A DNA stretch of 64,000 nucleotides from Mastigamoeba balamuthi (lineage: Eukaryota > Evosea > Mastigamoebida > Mastigamoebidae): positions 493,312-557,311 of the forward strand of contig CACRSC010000008.1 in assembly GCA_902651635.1 (NCBI GenBank), given 5' to 3'. Positions 1 to 9,940 of the stretch are shown here, piece after piece (positions within the stretch are counted from its first letter, which is position 1; every line of letters begins with the position of its first letter). The notes under the pieces are model-generated. The model saw only the letters and a list, made by a program, of their open reading frames with translations, was not told the DNA's origin and did no database searches. Position numbers and translations under genes: made by a program.

Positions 1-194
1 CGATGGTGCAGACACTCCCACGTGCTGAGACACTCTCACCCATCTCCTGAGTGCTCTCTGTCACTCACGCCTTGCCCTTCTCAATTGCTTCGTCCTCCAA
101 ATAAAAGCAATTGTTCTCTTCATATTTCACACAAAATTGTATGACATGTGCATCAGCATCAAAGCACATCACTCTCTCTGCCTTCCTCACTTTA
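1..194. other. Possible 5' flank or LTR-like leader of the retroelement
   Basis: There is no coding signal. The stretch is CT-rich, contains an AATAAA box near 100 and leads into the tandem array. It could be a remnant of an LTR or leader of the adjacent Ty3/gypsy fossil, but no second copy of this sequence is visible after 2780, so the assignment is only positional. Confidence 0.3.
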
Positions 195-335
195 TATGCC
201 GGCGGCACAGAATTTTATGCCGGCGGCATATAGTATATGCCGGCGGCATACGCTATATGCCGGCGGCATATACTATATGCCGGCGGCACAGCATGTGCCG
301 GCGACAATAACCGCCGACATAACCGCCGACATATA
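195..335. repeat. Short tandem array built on the palindrome GCCGGCGGC
   Basis: Five units of the form TATGCCGGCGGCATA/CACA follow each other every 20-25 bp between 195 and 290. Degenerate units (GTGCCGGCGACA, then ACCGCCGACAT twice) continue to about 331. A stray GCCGGCATA lies near 497. Each unit is almost self-complementary, so the array can form serial hairpins on either strand. It lies just upstream of the retroelement pol remnant. No coding function is supported although short frames run through it. Confidence 0.85.
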
Positions 336-546
336 ATACCCTTGTTCCAGGCCCCAGTTCTCAGTCCTGCCCATTCAGAATCGTGCGCGATTTTGTACAC
401 ACACTCGCTTATGGGCCTTCTGCTCGTGTTGTGAGGGACAGCCAATTCCGAGCTTACCTCACAACGCACGGCACATTTTTTCCAACAGACGAAAACCGCC
501 GGCATAAAACACCTTTTTCGGGGGAATTCCTGCCCATCAGGGCTAT

Positions 547-2800
547 GTGGTGGGTGGAGGTACAATCAAGCCGGCAGAGGGAAATGTGCAGGTGATCAGG
601 AAGATGCGGGCCCCACAGACAGCATCAGAGGCTTACAGTTTCATTGGAATGTGCAATTTCTACCAGCGCCTGATCAGGAATTTTGTGGCAATCATCACAC
701 TGATAAACAAGAGCATCAGGGCGGTGGCAGCAGCATCCCATCGACTGGTGTGGGGACCAGCACAGCAGAAGACCTTCACCACACTCAGAAGAAGCATCTC
801 AGAGCGGCCGCTGCTGCACCTCTATGACCCTGCACAGCCCATCTCGATCTGCATCGACACCAGCAAGCAGGAGGGCCTGGCAGCCTGTGTGAACCAAAAG
901 AGTGACAGTAAGGCACCCGTGCCCATCGGGTTCTACAGCAGGGTGCTGACGTTGGCCAATCTGAATTTCTCAGCAAGTGAGCTCGAGTGCCTCTTGGCGG
1001 TGTGGATCACCAAGAAGCTCAGGCACCTGATCAGCTTCAGCCCGTTCAAGCTCGAGCTCAACACGGACCACAGGGGCCTTGTCATGCTCCTAATGAAGAA
1101 GGAGCTCGGAAATGCCTGGCTGGAGTGCTGGGCAATGCACCTGCAGCCCCTGTGCATGTGAATCTGCTATCTGGCAGGCAAGAGCAACCCAGCAGACTGT
1201 CCGTCGAGACTGCTGCCCAATGGGAGGGCCCCCAACGTCTCAGCAGCATGCTCGGGCTGCACTGCATGCAAGGGGATGTGGGTGGTCGCAGCAGCAGTGA
1301 CGGCAGCAGCAGCAGGGAGGCCACAGGACACGGGTGGGGCTATCATGCACGATAAAAATGGAGAGGCCGATGACAGGGCGGAATTCGGGAAAACAGCCAA
1401 GATCCAGGGCCTCACAGGGATTGCAGCAGTGCAGTACTGCGACCATGTCCTGGAGGTGTGAATAAAGGTGCTCAGGACCCCGGGTTCCTTCCAGGGAGCG
1501 AGCTTAAGGAGCGCTCAGAGTACCTCAGTGCCAGGAGGACCTGGCCCTCGACGACCATGGCACGCTGTGCCACATCTGGCAGGCACGCGAGCACAATGAT
1601 ACAGCCAGCCATGTGGTCGTTCCCTCAGCGTGGTGGCTGCGTGTGATGCGTGCGTACCACAACTCGTTAGGGGGAGTGCACCTGGGGTTTGAACGGACAT
1701 TCGCATGGATCCGCAAGCATTACTTCTGGCCCAACATGCATGCAGACGTCCACCAGTGGGTGGGCCAGTGCGAGACGTGACTGCGCTGCAAGGGAGGCAT
1801 GCACCACAGCACAGGACTCCTAGCAACAGTGGAGCCACTGATTGCGGAACCGTGGTGTCAAGTGGCCCTTGACTTCCTGCACCTCTCAAAAATGACGAGA
1901 GGGAACACCGTGGTGGTGGTCTGCACCGACAAGGCCACTCGGATGGCAGTGGCGTGGGCCTTTCTGATCGAGGATGCATGGGCAGTGGCCAAGTTCCTGT
2001 GGGACGACATTGTAATGCTGCTGGGCGCATTCAAGGTCATGCAGAGCGATTGTGGCACCACATTCGTCAACACAGTGGTGGTGCACATCATCAAGATGGC
2101 CAATGCGTTACAGCACCTGCGCTCATACCCATTTGAGTGGGACGAGCTCATCCCGTCAGTCCTGCACACGTACAACAACTTGCCACATGAGGCGACAGGG
2201 GTCTCGCCATGCAGGCTGGTGTTCAGGCACAACATAACACGCACATGCCCATCGACATCGCCACCAAGAGGCTGGCGCGCTTGCATAAGCTGACAGCGTA
2301 CGTCGAGGACCTCAAACACAAGATGGCGGCAGCACACAAGGCAGCACAGGAGTTCAAGAAGGACTACCATGCAGCAGTGCAGAGGTGCTACAATGTGGGG
2401 CGCATTGACCCGGGCTATGTGGTTGCGCATCACGTGCGGTATGGGGGGCAACGAGGAGGTCAAGACCGTTCACGTCGAGCGCCTCAAGAGGGGCGACACG
2501 ACTGCATTGGTGTCCATGCAGAGGCGCATTGGCGACTACGTAGTGGCTGAGCGCAGCGTGACAGGGGCGAGGCAGGGGACCCAAGCACGGCAGCAGGGCG
2601 ACGTGGGGGCGTTGGTGGTGGGCCCGGCAAAGATATTGTCGGCATTGTCATTCCCATTAGTGGCGGCCCAGCAGGCGTTTGCGGAGTGGCTGTGCATCGT
2701 GTGGACTAAGCAGCGACAGCCCACTGCGGCACCCCAGCCCCAACTCTAAGTCTGGGACAGACTTGTTGAAACGAGGGGGTAGTGTTGAGTGGTGGGAGTG
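547..2800 (+). mobile_element. Ty3/gypsy-type LTR retroelement fossil (3' part of pol)
   Basis: In order along the plus strand I can see the end of a reverse transcriptase with RNase H (about 600-1160, with family words such as FIGMCNFYQR and FYSRVL), a zinc-binding HHCC integrase head (about 1640-1790), an integrase core (about 1850-2230) and a C-terminal stretch to about 2750. This order is that of Ty3/gypsy pol. A purine-rich tract near 2773-2781 followed by TGTTGAG could mark the start of a 3' LTR. Gag, protease and the N-terminal part of the reverse transcriptase are not recognisable here. The coding parts are spread over different frames, so the copy is broken (at least four or five breaks) and looks old. 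GC content resembles the host genes rather than the AT-rich island that follows. Confidence 0.85.
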
Positions 2801-3052
2801 GCAAGATACTGGGAAGATATCTGCCATGGGAAAAGGACAATAGATTCAGAAGAATTCCCAACCTTGTGTGTGTAACAGATTCATTATTATAACTTATCCG
2901 CCAAGTAGCATGTGAACCTCCTTGTCAACGTATGGCACTTCTCTGCAAGAGAAAGACTTATAAAATGAATAAAATCTTAAAAATATCTTGTGTGTGACAT
3001 AAAACGTGACGTAAAACGTTACGTCATCACTAAATATCTTTGTTGTTTAGTT

Positions 3053-3263
3053 TTATCACCAGTGATAAACACCTTTGTGAGACACTAAAGTAAGTTATCA
3101 CTGGCTATAAGATGCTTGTTATTATTCACAAATATTTATGGTCTTATTGTAGCTGTATGTCTGCATACTTTATCACCGGCAATAAAGAAATGATGAGCAA
3201 TAATGGTTTGTGCAATGCTGTTAAGTCTTTGTTAATGCTACACAATCTAATCACTGGTGATTA
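3053..3263. repeat. Cluster of four inverted-GATAA palindromes
   Basis: Four 16-bp palindromes lie at 3053-3068 (TTATCACCAGTGATAA), 3095-3110 (TTATCACTGGCTATAA), 3170-3185 (TTATCACCGGCAATAA) and 3248-3263 (TAATCACTGGTGATTA). The consensus is TTATC-ACTGGY-GATAA, two inverted GATAA boxes separated by six bases. The cluster lies upstream of the first coding-like stretch of the following gene, where a promoter would be expected, which suggests binding sites for a dimeric or GATA/Myb-like regulator; that is inference. Confidence 0.8.
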
Positions 3264-3411
3264 CGTTATACTGATAGACTGATCTCATTCGAAAACAGTC
3301 AGAGAAAACCAGATGAAGAAGGGGAAGAAGAAGGGAGAGTTCTTCTTCACAATAGAGGCAGACTGAAAGAAGGAAGCCTCGGAGAAGAAGAAGGAGGAAA
3401 GGAAGAAGGAC

Positions 3412-6400
3412 TCAAGAAGAGCAGGTGAAGGAAGTGCACAAGAGCATTGAGCAAAGCCACATAGCTGTGACGGAGGTGGAGAACAACTTCAACTGCTGAC
3501 TACTTCTGCTGCTCTTCCCCAACACTGTAACTGGTATTGTCACAAAGTCATACTTTGTCTTAATACTGCTTCTTAAAGAGACCAAGGGGGCAATCAACAC
3601 AAAGGGAGTGGTAGTCCAGCCAAAGCTGTTTGGCATTGCACCAACCCTGAGTGTACCACTGATAATGGTCCCCTACCAAGTTGGAGACATCCCTGCAATT
3701 CCAGAGGGTGGAGCTTCTACGTGGGGGATTGTCCGCTGGGACCACATTGACAATGGTAAGTACCTGTTTTCTCATTTTTCCAGATTTTGGTAAACCCTCA
3801 CTTTTCCATTGATTTTCGTGTTTTCAGCTCATTTTTCTCGTTTAAACACGTTTTTCAACCGGAATTTATACTACTTTTGTGCAATTTTGACCATAGCAAA
3901 AACCGGGGTTTGCAAAGGGGTACTTAGAGATGCAGACTCCTCACGAGTGGCCATGCTCACTGAACAAATCAAGTCCCGTGGGTGGACAAGATTCACTGGG
4001 TGGATAGTAGTTCTGGAGATCAGGGCCCCAGACAAGAAGAACGTCTCCTGTATCTGCAGCGCGGCTGTTGCGCACACCAAGGGACCTGGAGAGGCTGTCA
4101 ATTTCACTGTACTACCATTTGACGAAGTGCAGTACATGTGCCTGGATGGCAACACATGGCGCTCGTTGCTTCTCACCTGGACATGTGCGAATTTATCACT
4201 GGCAATAAAACTTAACTGTGTGTAGGAGAGAGATAATGGGCGAGGTCATAGTCATGGAGATTGTGATGGCTGACATTGTTCTCACTAACGACCAGATCCT
4301 TGTGCTGTCGCGTGGACTTCAGGCTACCATGCACATGCATGCCCCGGACCACTTCTTCACCTACGTCAAGTGGGCTACTCAAATGATCCACTCTGCAATG
4401 CACAGAGAGACTGTTAAGGCAATTGCAGAAGCTGGTTCAAGAAAGATGAAAAACGAGCAGGAGCAGAAGAGCAGCAAGCAAGTCCAGAGGTGTATTCGGG
4501 CAGCAGGAAAAGAGCTTGGAGTCGAAGCACAAGGCAGCAACAGACAAGTACATAGTTGCTATGCTTCAGAGCAAGGGAGCGGTGAGTGCAACTTGTGCAC
4601 ACAACAGCTTCTCACAGCGTACTAGCTGTACAACAACTTCTTCAAGTCCAAGCAGAACTGCAAGAAGATGTCCCTGATCACAACGAAGATCATCGAGTGA
4701 AGTGCAGAGGACCAGAACAAGCTGTTTGACGAGGTCAGCAAGATCCCTGGCATCAACACTGTCTCAATCACCTCGTTCAAGATGTCATCCCTGTGGAAGC
4801 ACCTCATGAAGGCTGTCTTGTCCTTCGTCAGGTTATCACTGGCGATAACTGTACAACTCACATTTGTTACAGCAAGGTGCTGGGGAGTCATCTGACAAGG
4901 AAGCAAACCCGTCTGCTGTACAGCACCATGGAGACAGCTGCTGGTTTGTTCGAAAAGGTCGAGACAGTGATGAGGGCCATAGACATGGCTACTCAGAAAA
5001 GATCATCATTCTCTGGTACACAGCTCGAGGCCCTGCAGCAGGGCAAATTCATGGACTGCGAGGATGCCCCTACTGCAGACACCATGTGGGGCTGAGGCCA
5101 GTGACAATTGCGGTGATGTGGAGAAGCCTAAAGACTATGGAGGAAGTCGACCTTGTGTCCGCTGTGATCGAGAAGGAGATTGTGCTGGCTGACCCATCGG
5201 AAAAGAAGAGGCTGAACTGAAACAAGGCCCTCTACCCAGCCGAGGTCTGATTACTCCTTGGTTGACTGTACTTAGAACTCAGCCCTGCAGGTCTATGAAC
5301 CAATTGCTCAGAGGTTCTTGGCAACCCTGGACCTCTGCTTCACCAACATATCAGCTCTGAGCACCAAGTGGACAGCAATCTGTGAGCTGTACCAACCGAA
5401 CCTTCTTGTTGTCACCATGCACCAGCAGCAGAACACGGTTCTTAGCCAAGTGATAGTGCTACTGAACCCAGAGGGTCCGTTCATTTTCATTTGTTGTTCC
5501 TAACAGTCAGATCAGAGTGTGCAGTTGTAAGCATATGTTCGAGCCACACGGGTCAGGTCAGCCTTGCTCTACTGCAGAATCCACCTCCACTGCCTTCAAA
5601 TACCAGACTCGAGAGAAGGTGGTTCTCAACTCTGGTGATACTGCTGTTCCCGGAGAACAAGAATGTTTTCAAGCCACAGGAGAAGGACAAGAAGATCCAC
5701 TACGACCTTGTAGTCCACTTCCTGACCCCATCAGCTTGACAGTCCTTCCTGGACAGCCTCAATGTGACCTTTGCCTGCATGCCAGTCGACAGGACAGAGG
5801 AGTTGTACCGCTCGCTCCTCGATGCCGCACATCAGGTACGAGATGATAGCAGAACTGCTGTTGTCTGTGTACCACCACTGCACTACTGCAGCCCAAGGAG
5901 CAAGGAGATGGCAGTTATGAACTATGTCAAGGACATCTTCTTCCACTTCAACATAGTGAAGATAGAGAATCCGTTCGGGCTCAGCACACTTTGGTTTGTG
6001 TTGTGCAACCGGGCATCATACCACAGGCTGTCCCGTACTTCGACTCACGACACCAACATCCTGCTTGAAACAGTTATTCCCTTTTTCTCTTATTGCTGGC
6101 GATAACAGACTAACTGTGTTTGCAGGAGAACTTTCGGCTCCTTCACTGTTTCTCCAAGTCCTCTGCAGCGCTGATCCACAAGACGAAAGAGGATTTAGCT
6201 TTATGGTCGCCCCAGGCTATGCTCATGGATCCTCGTACTCTCCCTGCCTTGTTTCTTTTCTTATGTTCTATTGTTCGCAGTTGCTGCTCCTGTCATGGTT
6301 CCCCCCAACCAGCCTTCTGTTGTGACTTCTGCTTTGCTTCCCTTCCAACCAGAGAGCATCTCGCCTCGGCTCCATGGTTTGATCTCCACATCCAAGGCTA

Positions 6401-7233
6401 CTGCCTCGCTTTCCACATTCCAGGCAAGTTGCCATTTACTCAAAGTCTGTCTGACAGTTCTGTCAGGAACATTCTCCTGTCATTCTTCCCTCTGGTGCCT
6501 CGATTGGTGGGTCTGCCACTAAGGACACACCAATGCCGGATGCCAAGGATGCTTCTGCACAGGAGAGAGAGCCTGCCACTGAGCTCTTAAGGTCACAGCC
6601 ACCAGTTTTGCCAGCCACTGCTGCTGCTGCTGCTCCTTCTGCAGCAGCCCCTTTGCTCATTGTTCTGTCAGTTCAAGCTGCTGCCCCTATTCCTCTCATT
6701 TCTCACCCTGCAGAGGGTATGCTATTTGTTGTTTCCTTGTCTTACCAACTTCTTAGTGCTGATCTCGCTTGCTACTCCAGTAGGAACCCGAACCGGATCT
6801 GATCCTGGATCGTCTCCCCTGGCAGTGCCCCAGGAAGTAGTACTTCGCAAGGAAGCCATCTGCCAGGAGGAGAAAGCACATCGTCTTCGTGTTGGGAAAC
6901 CAACGGCTGTGCTTGGTTCTTCTGTTCATGTGACACCAGCAGAGGAACCCAGTGAGAAAGGTGCCGATTTTCATTGTTCCTTTTAACAATTCAACAGAGA
7001 GCACATCAGCTACACAGGTGCAGGCTTCCGTAAAACTACTTGCCAGCATCCTTGGATCTGAGGCAGAGGAAGAGATCCAGTCCCCACGAGGAAGAGGCTG
7101 TCAAATCACGACCCAGGGCAGGAGGCGTGGTTCAAGGGGCAGAAGGAAGAAATCAGCCGAGTCCAAGGAGGGGAAAGCAGATGAGGCACGGGGCAAGGCG
7201 CACTCTCCTGATACCAAGAGGAGAAAGATATAA
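3412..7233 (+). CDS. Unrecognised multi-exon gene of the AT-rich island
   Basis: I do not recognise the product. Reading frame is kept across a series of short introns with good borders: 3756-3917, 4165-4225, 4832-4872, 5475-5506, 6073-6125, 6424-6466 (donor GCAAGT, a GC-AG intron), 6717-6780 and 6961-6997. The C-terminal part (after about 6270) is low in complexity, rich in Ala, Pro and Ser, then highly basic (RRRGSRGRRKK), and ends in KRRKI, so a nuclear or nucleic-acid-binding protein is plausible. The stop is at 7231-7233. The middle part is rich in charged helices. The start is unresolved; the first coding-like stretch is about 3412-3500. A few interruptions remain in the middle that I could not explain by introns, so it is either a decaying gene or has introns I missed. 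Three introns carry the island's palindrome. Confidence 0.5.
4193..4208. repeat. Inverted-GATAA palindrome inside an intron
   Basis: TTATCACTGGCAATAA lies within the phase-consistent intron 4165-4225, about 17 bases before the 3' splice site and next to a CTTAAC branch-like motif. Confidence 0.75.
4833..4848. repeat. Inverted-GATAA palindrome at a 5' splice site
   Basis: TTATCACTGGCGATAA begins one base into the 41-nt intron 4832-4872, so the palindrome overlaps the donor (CAG|GTTATC). Frame continues correctly when the intron is removed. Confidence 0.75.
6090..6105. repeat. Inverted-GATAA palindrome inside an intron
   Basis: TTATTGCTGGCGATAA lies in the 53-nt intron 6073-6125 just before a CTAAC branch-like motif. 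It is one of three intronic copies in the same gene. Confidence 0.75.
6424..6466 (+). other. 43-nt GC-AG intron in the island gene
   Basis: The donor CAG|GCAAGT matches the usual GC-intron consensus and the acceptor is TGTCAG|GA. Removing it links two coding-like frames (ending STFQ and starting EHSPVILPSG) in phase 0. Confidence 0.6.
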
Positions 7234-7366
7234 TAGAGAAAACAGTTTCATTCTCAGTCTCACTTAAATCTGTTTTCCCTTTGTTCAGTGTTATTGAAAC
7301 CTGTTCTTCCATTGGTTTTGTGTTTCTTCTTCGTGTTTCTCTTAACTTCTTTTGTATTTCTTTCTT

Positions 7367-7382
7367 CAATCACTGGCGATTG
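7367..7382. repeat. Palindrome variant downstream of the island gene
   Basis: CAATCACTGGCGATTG keeps the ATCACTGGCGAT core but has different outer bases. It lies about 135 bp after the stop of the plus-strand island gene. Confidence 0.7.
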
Positions 7383-8280
7383 AGCAATAATTAACTAAGC
7401 GTTATCAACTTGAATCAGCTCAGTCCACTTTCCCTTCTTCTTTTTGGTGCTATTCTTTTTTATCCTAAAGCTTTACGATTGATCTCTCTTTTTTGTTACT
7501 TTTTGCTGTTTTCTGATTTTTCCTTTTTCAAATTTTAACAGTTTTTAAAATTCGTTTTAACCTCTGTTCTGAGTTGTGAATGTGATGATACTCTCCCATG
7601 CATGGCCGATACATGCCCAGGCAGGACTTTCTGTCTGATCTTTGTACTGATGTCGTGCCAGACGTTTGGGGTGCCTGTGCTGCACAGCCACATCCTGCAG
7701 GCCAAGGACTGCGAGGTCGTGCTTGCTTGCCATCATGGGCAACAAGTCGGGTCTCGTGGCCCTGCAGCAGGTGATCAGGCGAGGCTGCTGACCTCACTCA
7801 CATACTCATCTTGACATCGGCCAAGAGCTGTTTCAATGACTACTTGTGAACGAGATCTGTGCATCTGGCAATTCAATTGTAGTCAATAAAGGAATACGTA
7901 AATGAGACTTTGATGATTTTCATACAAAGTCTTCTATAGTGTTGTCATTAATGGCACAATTTAACGAGCAAGAAATTCTATTTTGAAAAAGTACTGGAAA
8001 ATTGAAAATAAAGCCAGTAGTAAAACATAAGATCACTGGTGATACAGTATACATTTGGTCATTGCTGCGTTTTATGCACTGAAGTGCAAAGTAGTACATG
8101 TAATGTTATATTTCAGTTCTAAATATAACACTGAATTTGCACTATTTTAGCACATATTATTTCATGCACATATAGCTTATCATGCATCTTATACATATTT
8201 GCATAAGATGCACATGTTGCATTTTTGCATAGTTTGCATTATTCGTATGTAGTGATCATGCACCTATAGCACATGCATCG
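7383..8280. other. AT-rich non-coding spacer with one palindrome copy
   Basis: No frame with coding character is visible. The stretch is AT-rich, with a run of ATGCAT/TGCATA-like words around 8150-8280. A ninth copy of the island palindrome (GATCACTGGTGATA) is at 8031-8044. Confidence 0.6.
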
Positions 8281-9079
8281 CTAAATGGTCATGCTGCTCA
8301 GGGCAGGGTTCGTGATCAGGTCGAGGTGCAGTGAGAAGAGACCTCCTTCTTGCACTTGTTGACCAGCTTGGCCTTGGGTTTTTAAACACAAATCACAGAA
8401 AGAAAAATTTGGAGAACAGAGCAGGGAGAGAAGAGGGACAGAGAGGAAAAGGGAAAGAACATGCATCTTATGGCCCAGTCTTTTGCACTGGTCCTCTTCC
8501 TCTGAGGGGAAGCTCAAGGTGAGCTTCTTGTCAGAGGAAGTGCTGCCCACATTATTGCTAGGGGAGCTTGGGCTGCTGCAGTGATAGTGGCTACTGTTCC
8601 ATCACACCTATGGCTCCCACGTGTCCTTCTTGTCCACTTACCAACTTGTTAGCAGTGTGCTGCTGCTGGCATTCTAGCTGCAGCTCCTCTCTGAGCTGCT
8701 TCTCTGTGAATTTTCGGAGGTGCAGGAAAAAACAGGAAAGTGAAGGGCAGGGAATGAGAAATACGCACTGTCATTTGACAGAAGCTGGTTTGAAGTTTCA
8801 TCAATTATGGCAGCAATCATGCTGCTGTCATCTATTTGTGCTGCTGCTGGGACAGCACCTTCTGTTTCCAGGGGTATTCAAACCTGAGAAAATGGGGACA
8901 GGAGAAATAACTGTTAAAACCAGGAAAAAACCCTGTAAAATTATAAGAGAAGGGCAGGACACACTGTCCAACTCCTTCATGATGTGCTGCATCTCGGCCT
9001 CAGTCATTTTGGGAACGGGCAAGTCTTTCTTGCTCACCTGCCATGAATTGTAGTAGTGGTTCTGCAGGGAAGGAGACAC
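8281..9079 (-). CDS. Unrecognised spliced gene fragment with coiled coil (island, minus strand)
   Basis: Read on the minus strand, phase-consistent introns at 8862-8964 (donor GTGTGT) and 8704-8768 (donor GTGCGT) join a stretch reading KMTEAEMQHIMKELD to one reading DDSSMIAAIIDETSNQLL and then a glutamine/glutamate-rich helix (KKQLREELQLECQQQH), which looks like a coiled coil. Another donor, GTAAGT, follows below 8642. A Ser-rich acidic segment (GSTSSDKKLTLSF) is seen around 8470-8560. Neither start nor stop is settled. I do not recognise the family. Gene structure and codon use resemble the plus-strand gene in the same AT-rich island. Confidence 0.4.
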
Positions 9080-9940
9080 AAACGAGTAAAGGGGGAAAAA
9101 AAGAGGGGGAAGGGGGGGGAGGAGGAGGAGTGAGGCAGGGGCGGGGGGGCAGAAGGGAGGACCGCAGACATACGTGACAGATGAGGGGATATGCAGGGGG
9201 AAGAAGACAGTGTTTTTAAGTATCTTTAAAAATCAGGCTAGTGCGTCATCTTTCCAATCCATTTTCAGTGAAAAACCAAGAAAAACGATAACATCACAGT
9301 ACGTCAATCGTGTTATGAACTGTATGCGCATAAAACGCATTTGTGCAACTGGCGTATTATTCACTAAATACACATTCAGTGCATACATTGCTACAATTGC
9401 AATACTCCCCAAAAACCCAGCCAACATGGTCAAGAACAGGACAAACCCCATCATTACTGCAAAAATAGTCAATTTCATTACCAAAACATGCTGAAGGTAC
9501 CCTGTCCAATTCCTGGAACAGATAATTAGTGGTACGGAGGGCCAGTGTGCAAGATGTCATTGTGGAAAAGATACGAATATCTTTCATCACACTCTTCCCT
9601 CGTTGAGTGATCACTCACTCACCCTCCAAGCTATTGCCGATCCCGAGCGCATTCGCTGTAACAGTTCAGCAGATGGACAGCGTCGGTGCCACCCGTCCCC
9701 ACAGGGAGACCTGAAGATACACAAATCGGGGAGATACTCCATAAGCTACCCGGTGGGTTTTGGACCAGGAACAGCCCTGAAGGTGCAGGACCCCACCGGG
9801 CGTTGGGCGTGGTTGCAGTACCCGCCGGGTAGCCGAGCTCTAAGTGATCGGGGCGGGTTGTGTGGGCACTTTTTGTTTGTTCTTCTGCTCGCAGCCGTCA
9901 GGCAACACAGAAAACACCCCAACAGGCGCAGGATTGCTGG
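9080..9940. other. Spacer before the giant surface-protein gene, with alternative hairpins
   Basis: A poly-purine block lies at about 9090-9160 and an AT-rich part follows to 9600, with a short minus-strand hydrophobic frame near 9233-9484 that I cannot confirm as a gene. From 9600 on the composition becomes GC-rich. GCTACCCGGTGGG (9745-9757) can pair with CCCGCCGGGTAGC (9821-9833, 12 of 13 pairs) or, over nine bases, with CCCACCGGG (9792-9800), so two competing stem-loops are possible in the 5' leader region of the next gene. Confidence 0.5.

Larger units (their letters stand above)
2800..9600. other. AT-richer island with its own spliced genes and repeats
   Basis: By eye the base composition drops sharply compared with everything from 9900 onwards, and codon use in the stretches that look coding is AT-tolerant (many AAA, ATT, AAT codons). 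The island contains one plus-strand and one minus-strand spliced gene that I do not recognise, and nine copies of a 16-bp palindrome that occur only in non-coding parts. No transposase, capsid, polymerase or integrase motif was found inside it. It may be an inserted element or an AT-rich isochore with lineage-specific genes. The left edge follows directly on the Ty3/gypsy fossil. Confidence 0.6.

Noticed and set aside
3412-7233. Idea that the island is a Polinton or other virus-like element
   Set aside because: No capsid, packaging ATPase, protein-primed polymerase or integrase motif was seen, and no terminal inverted repeats; left as unrecognised.
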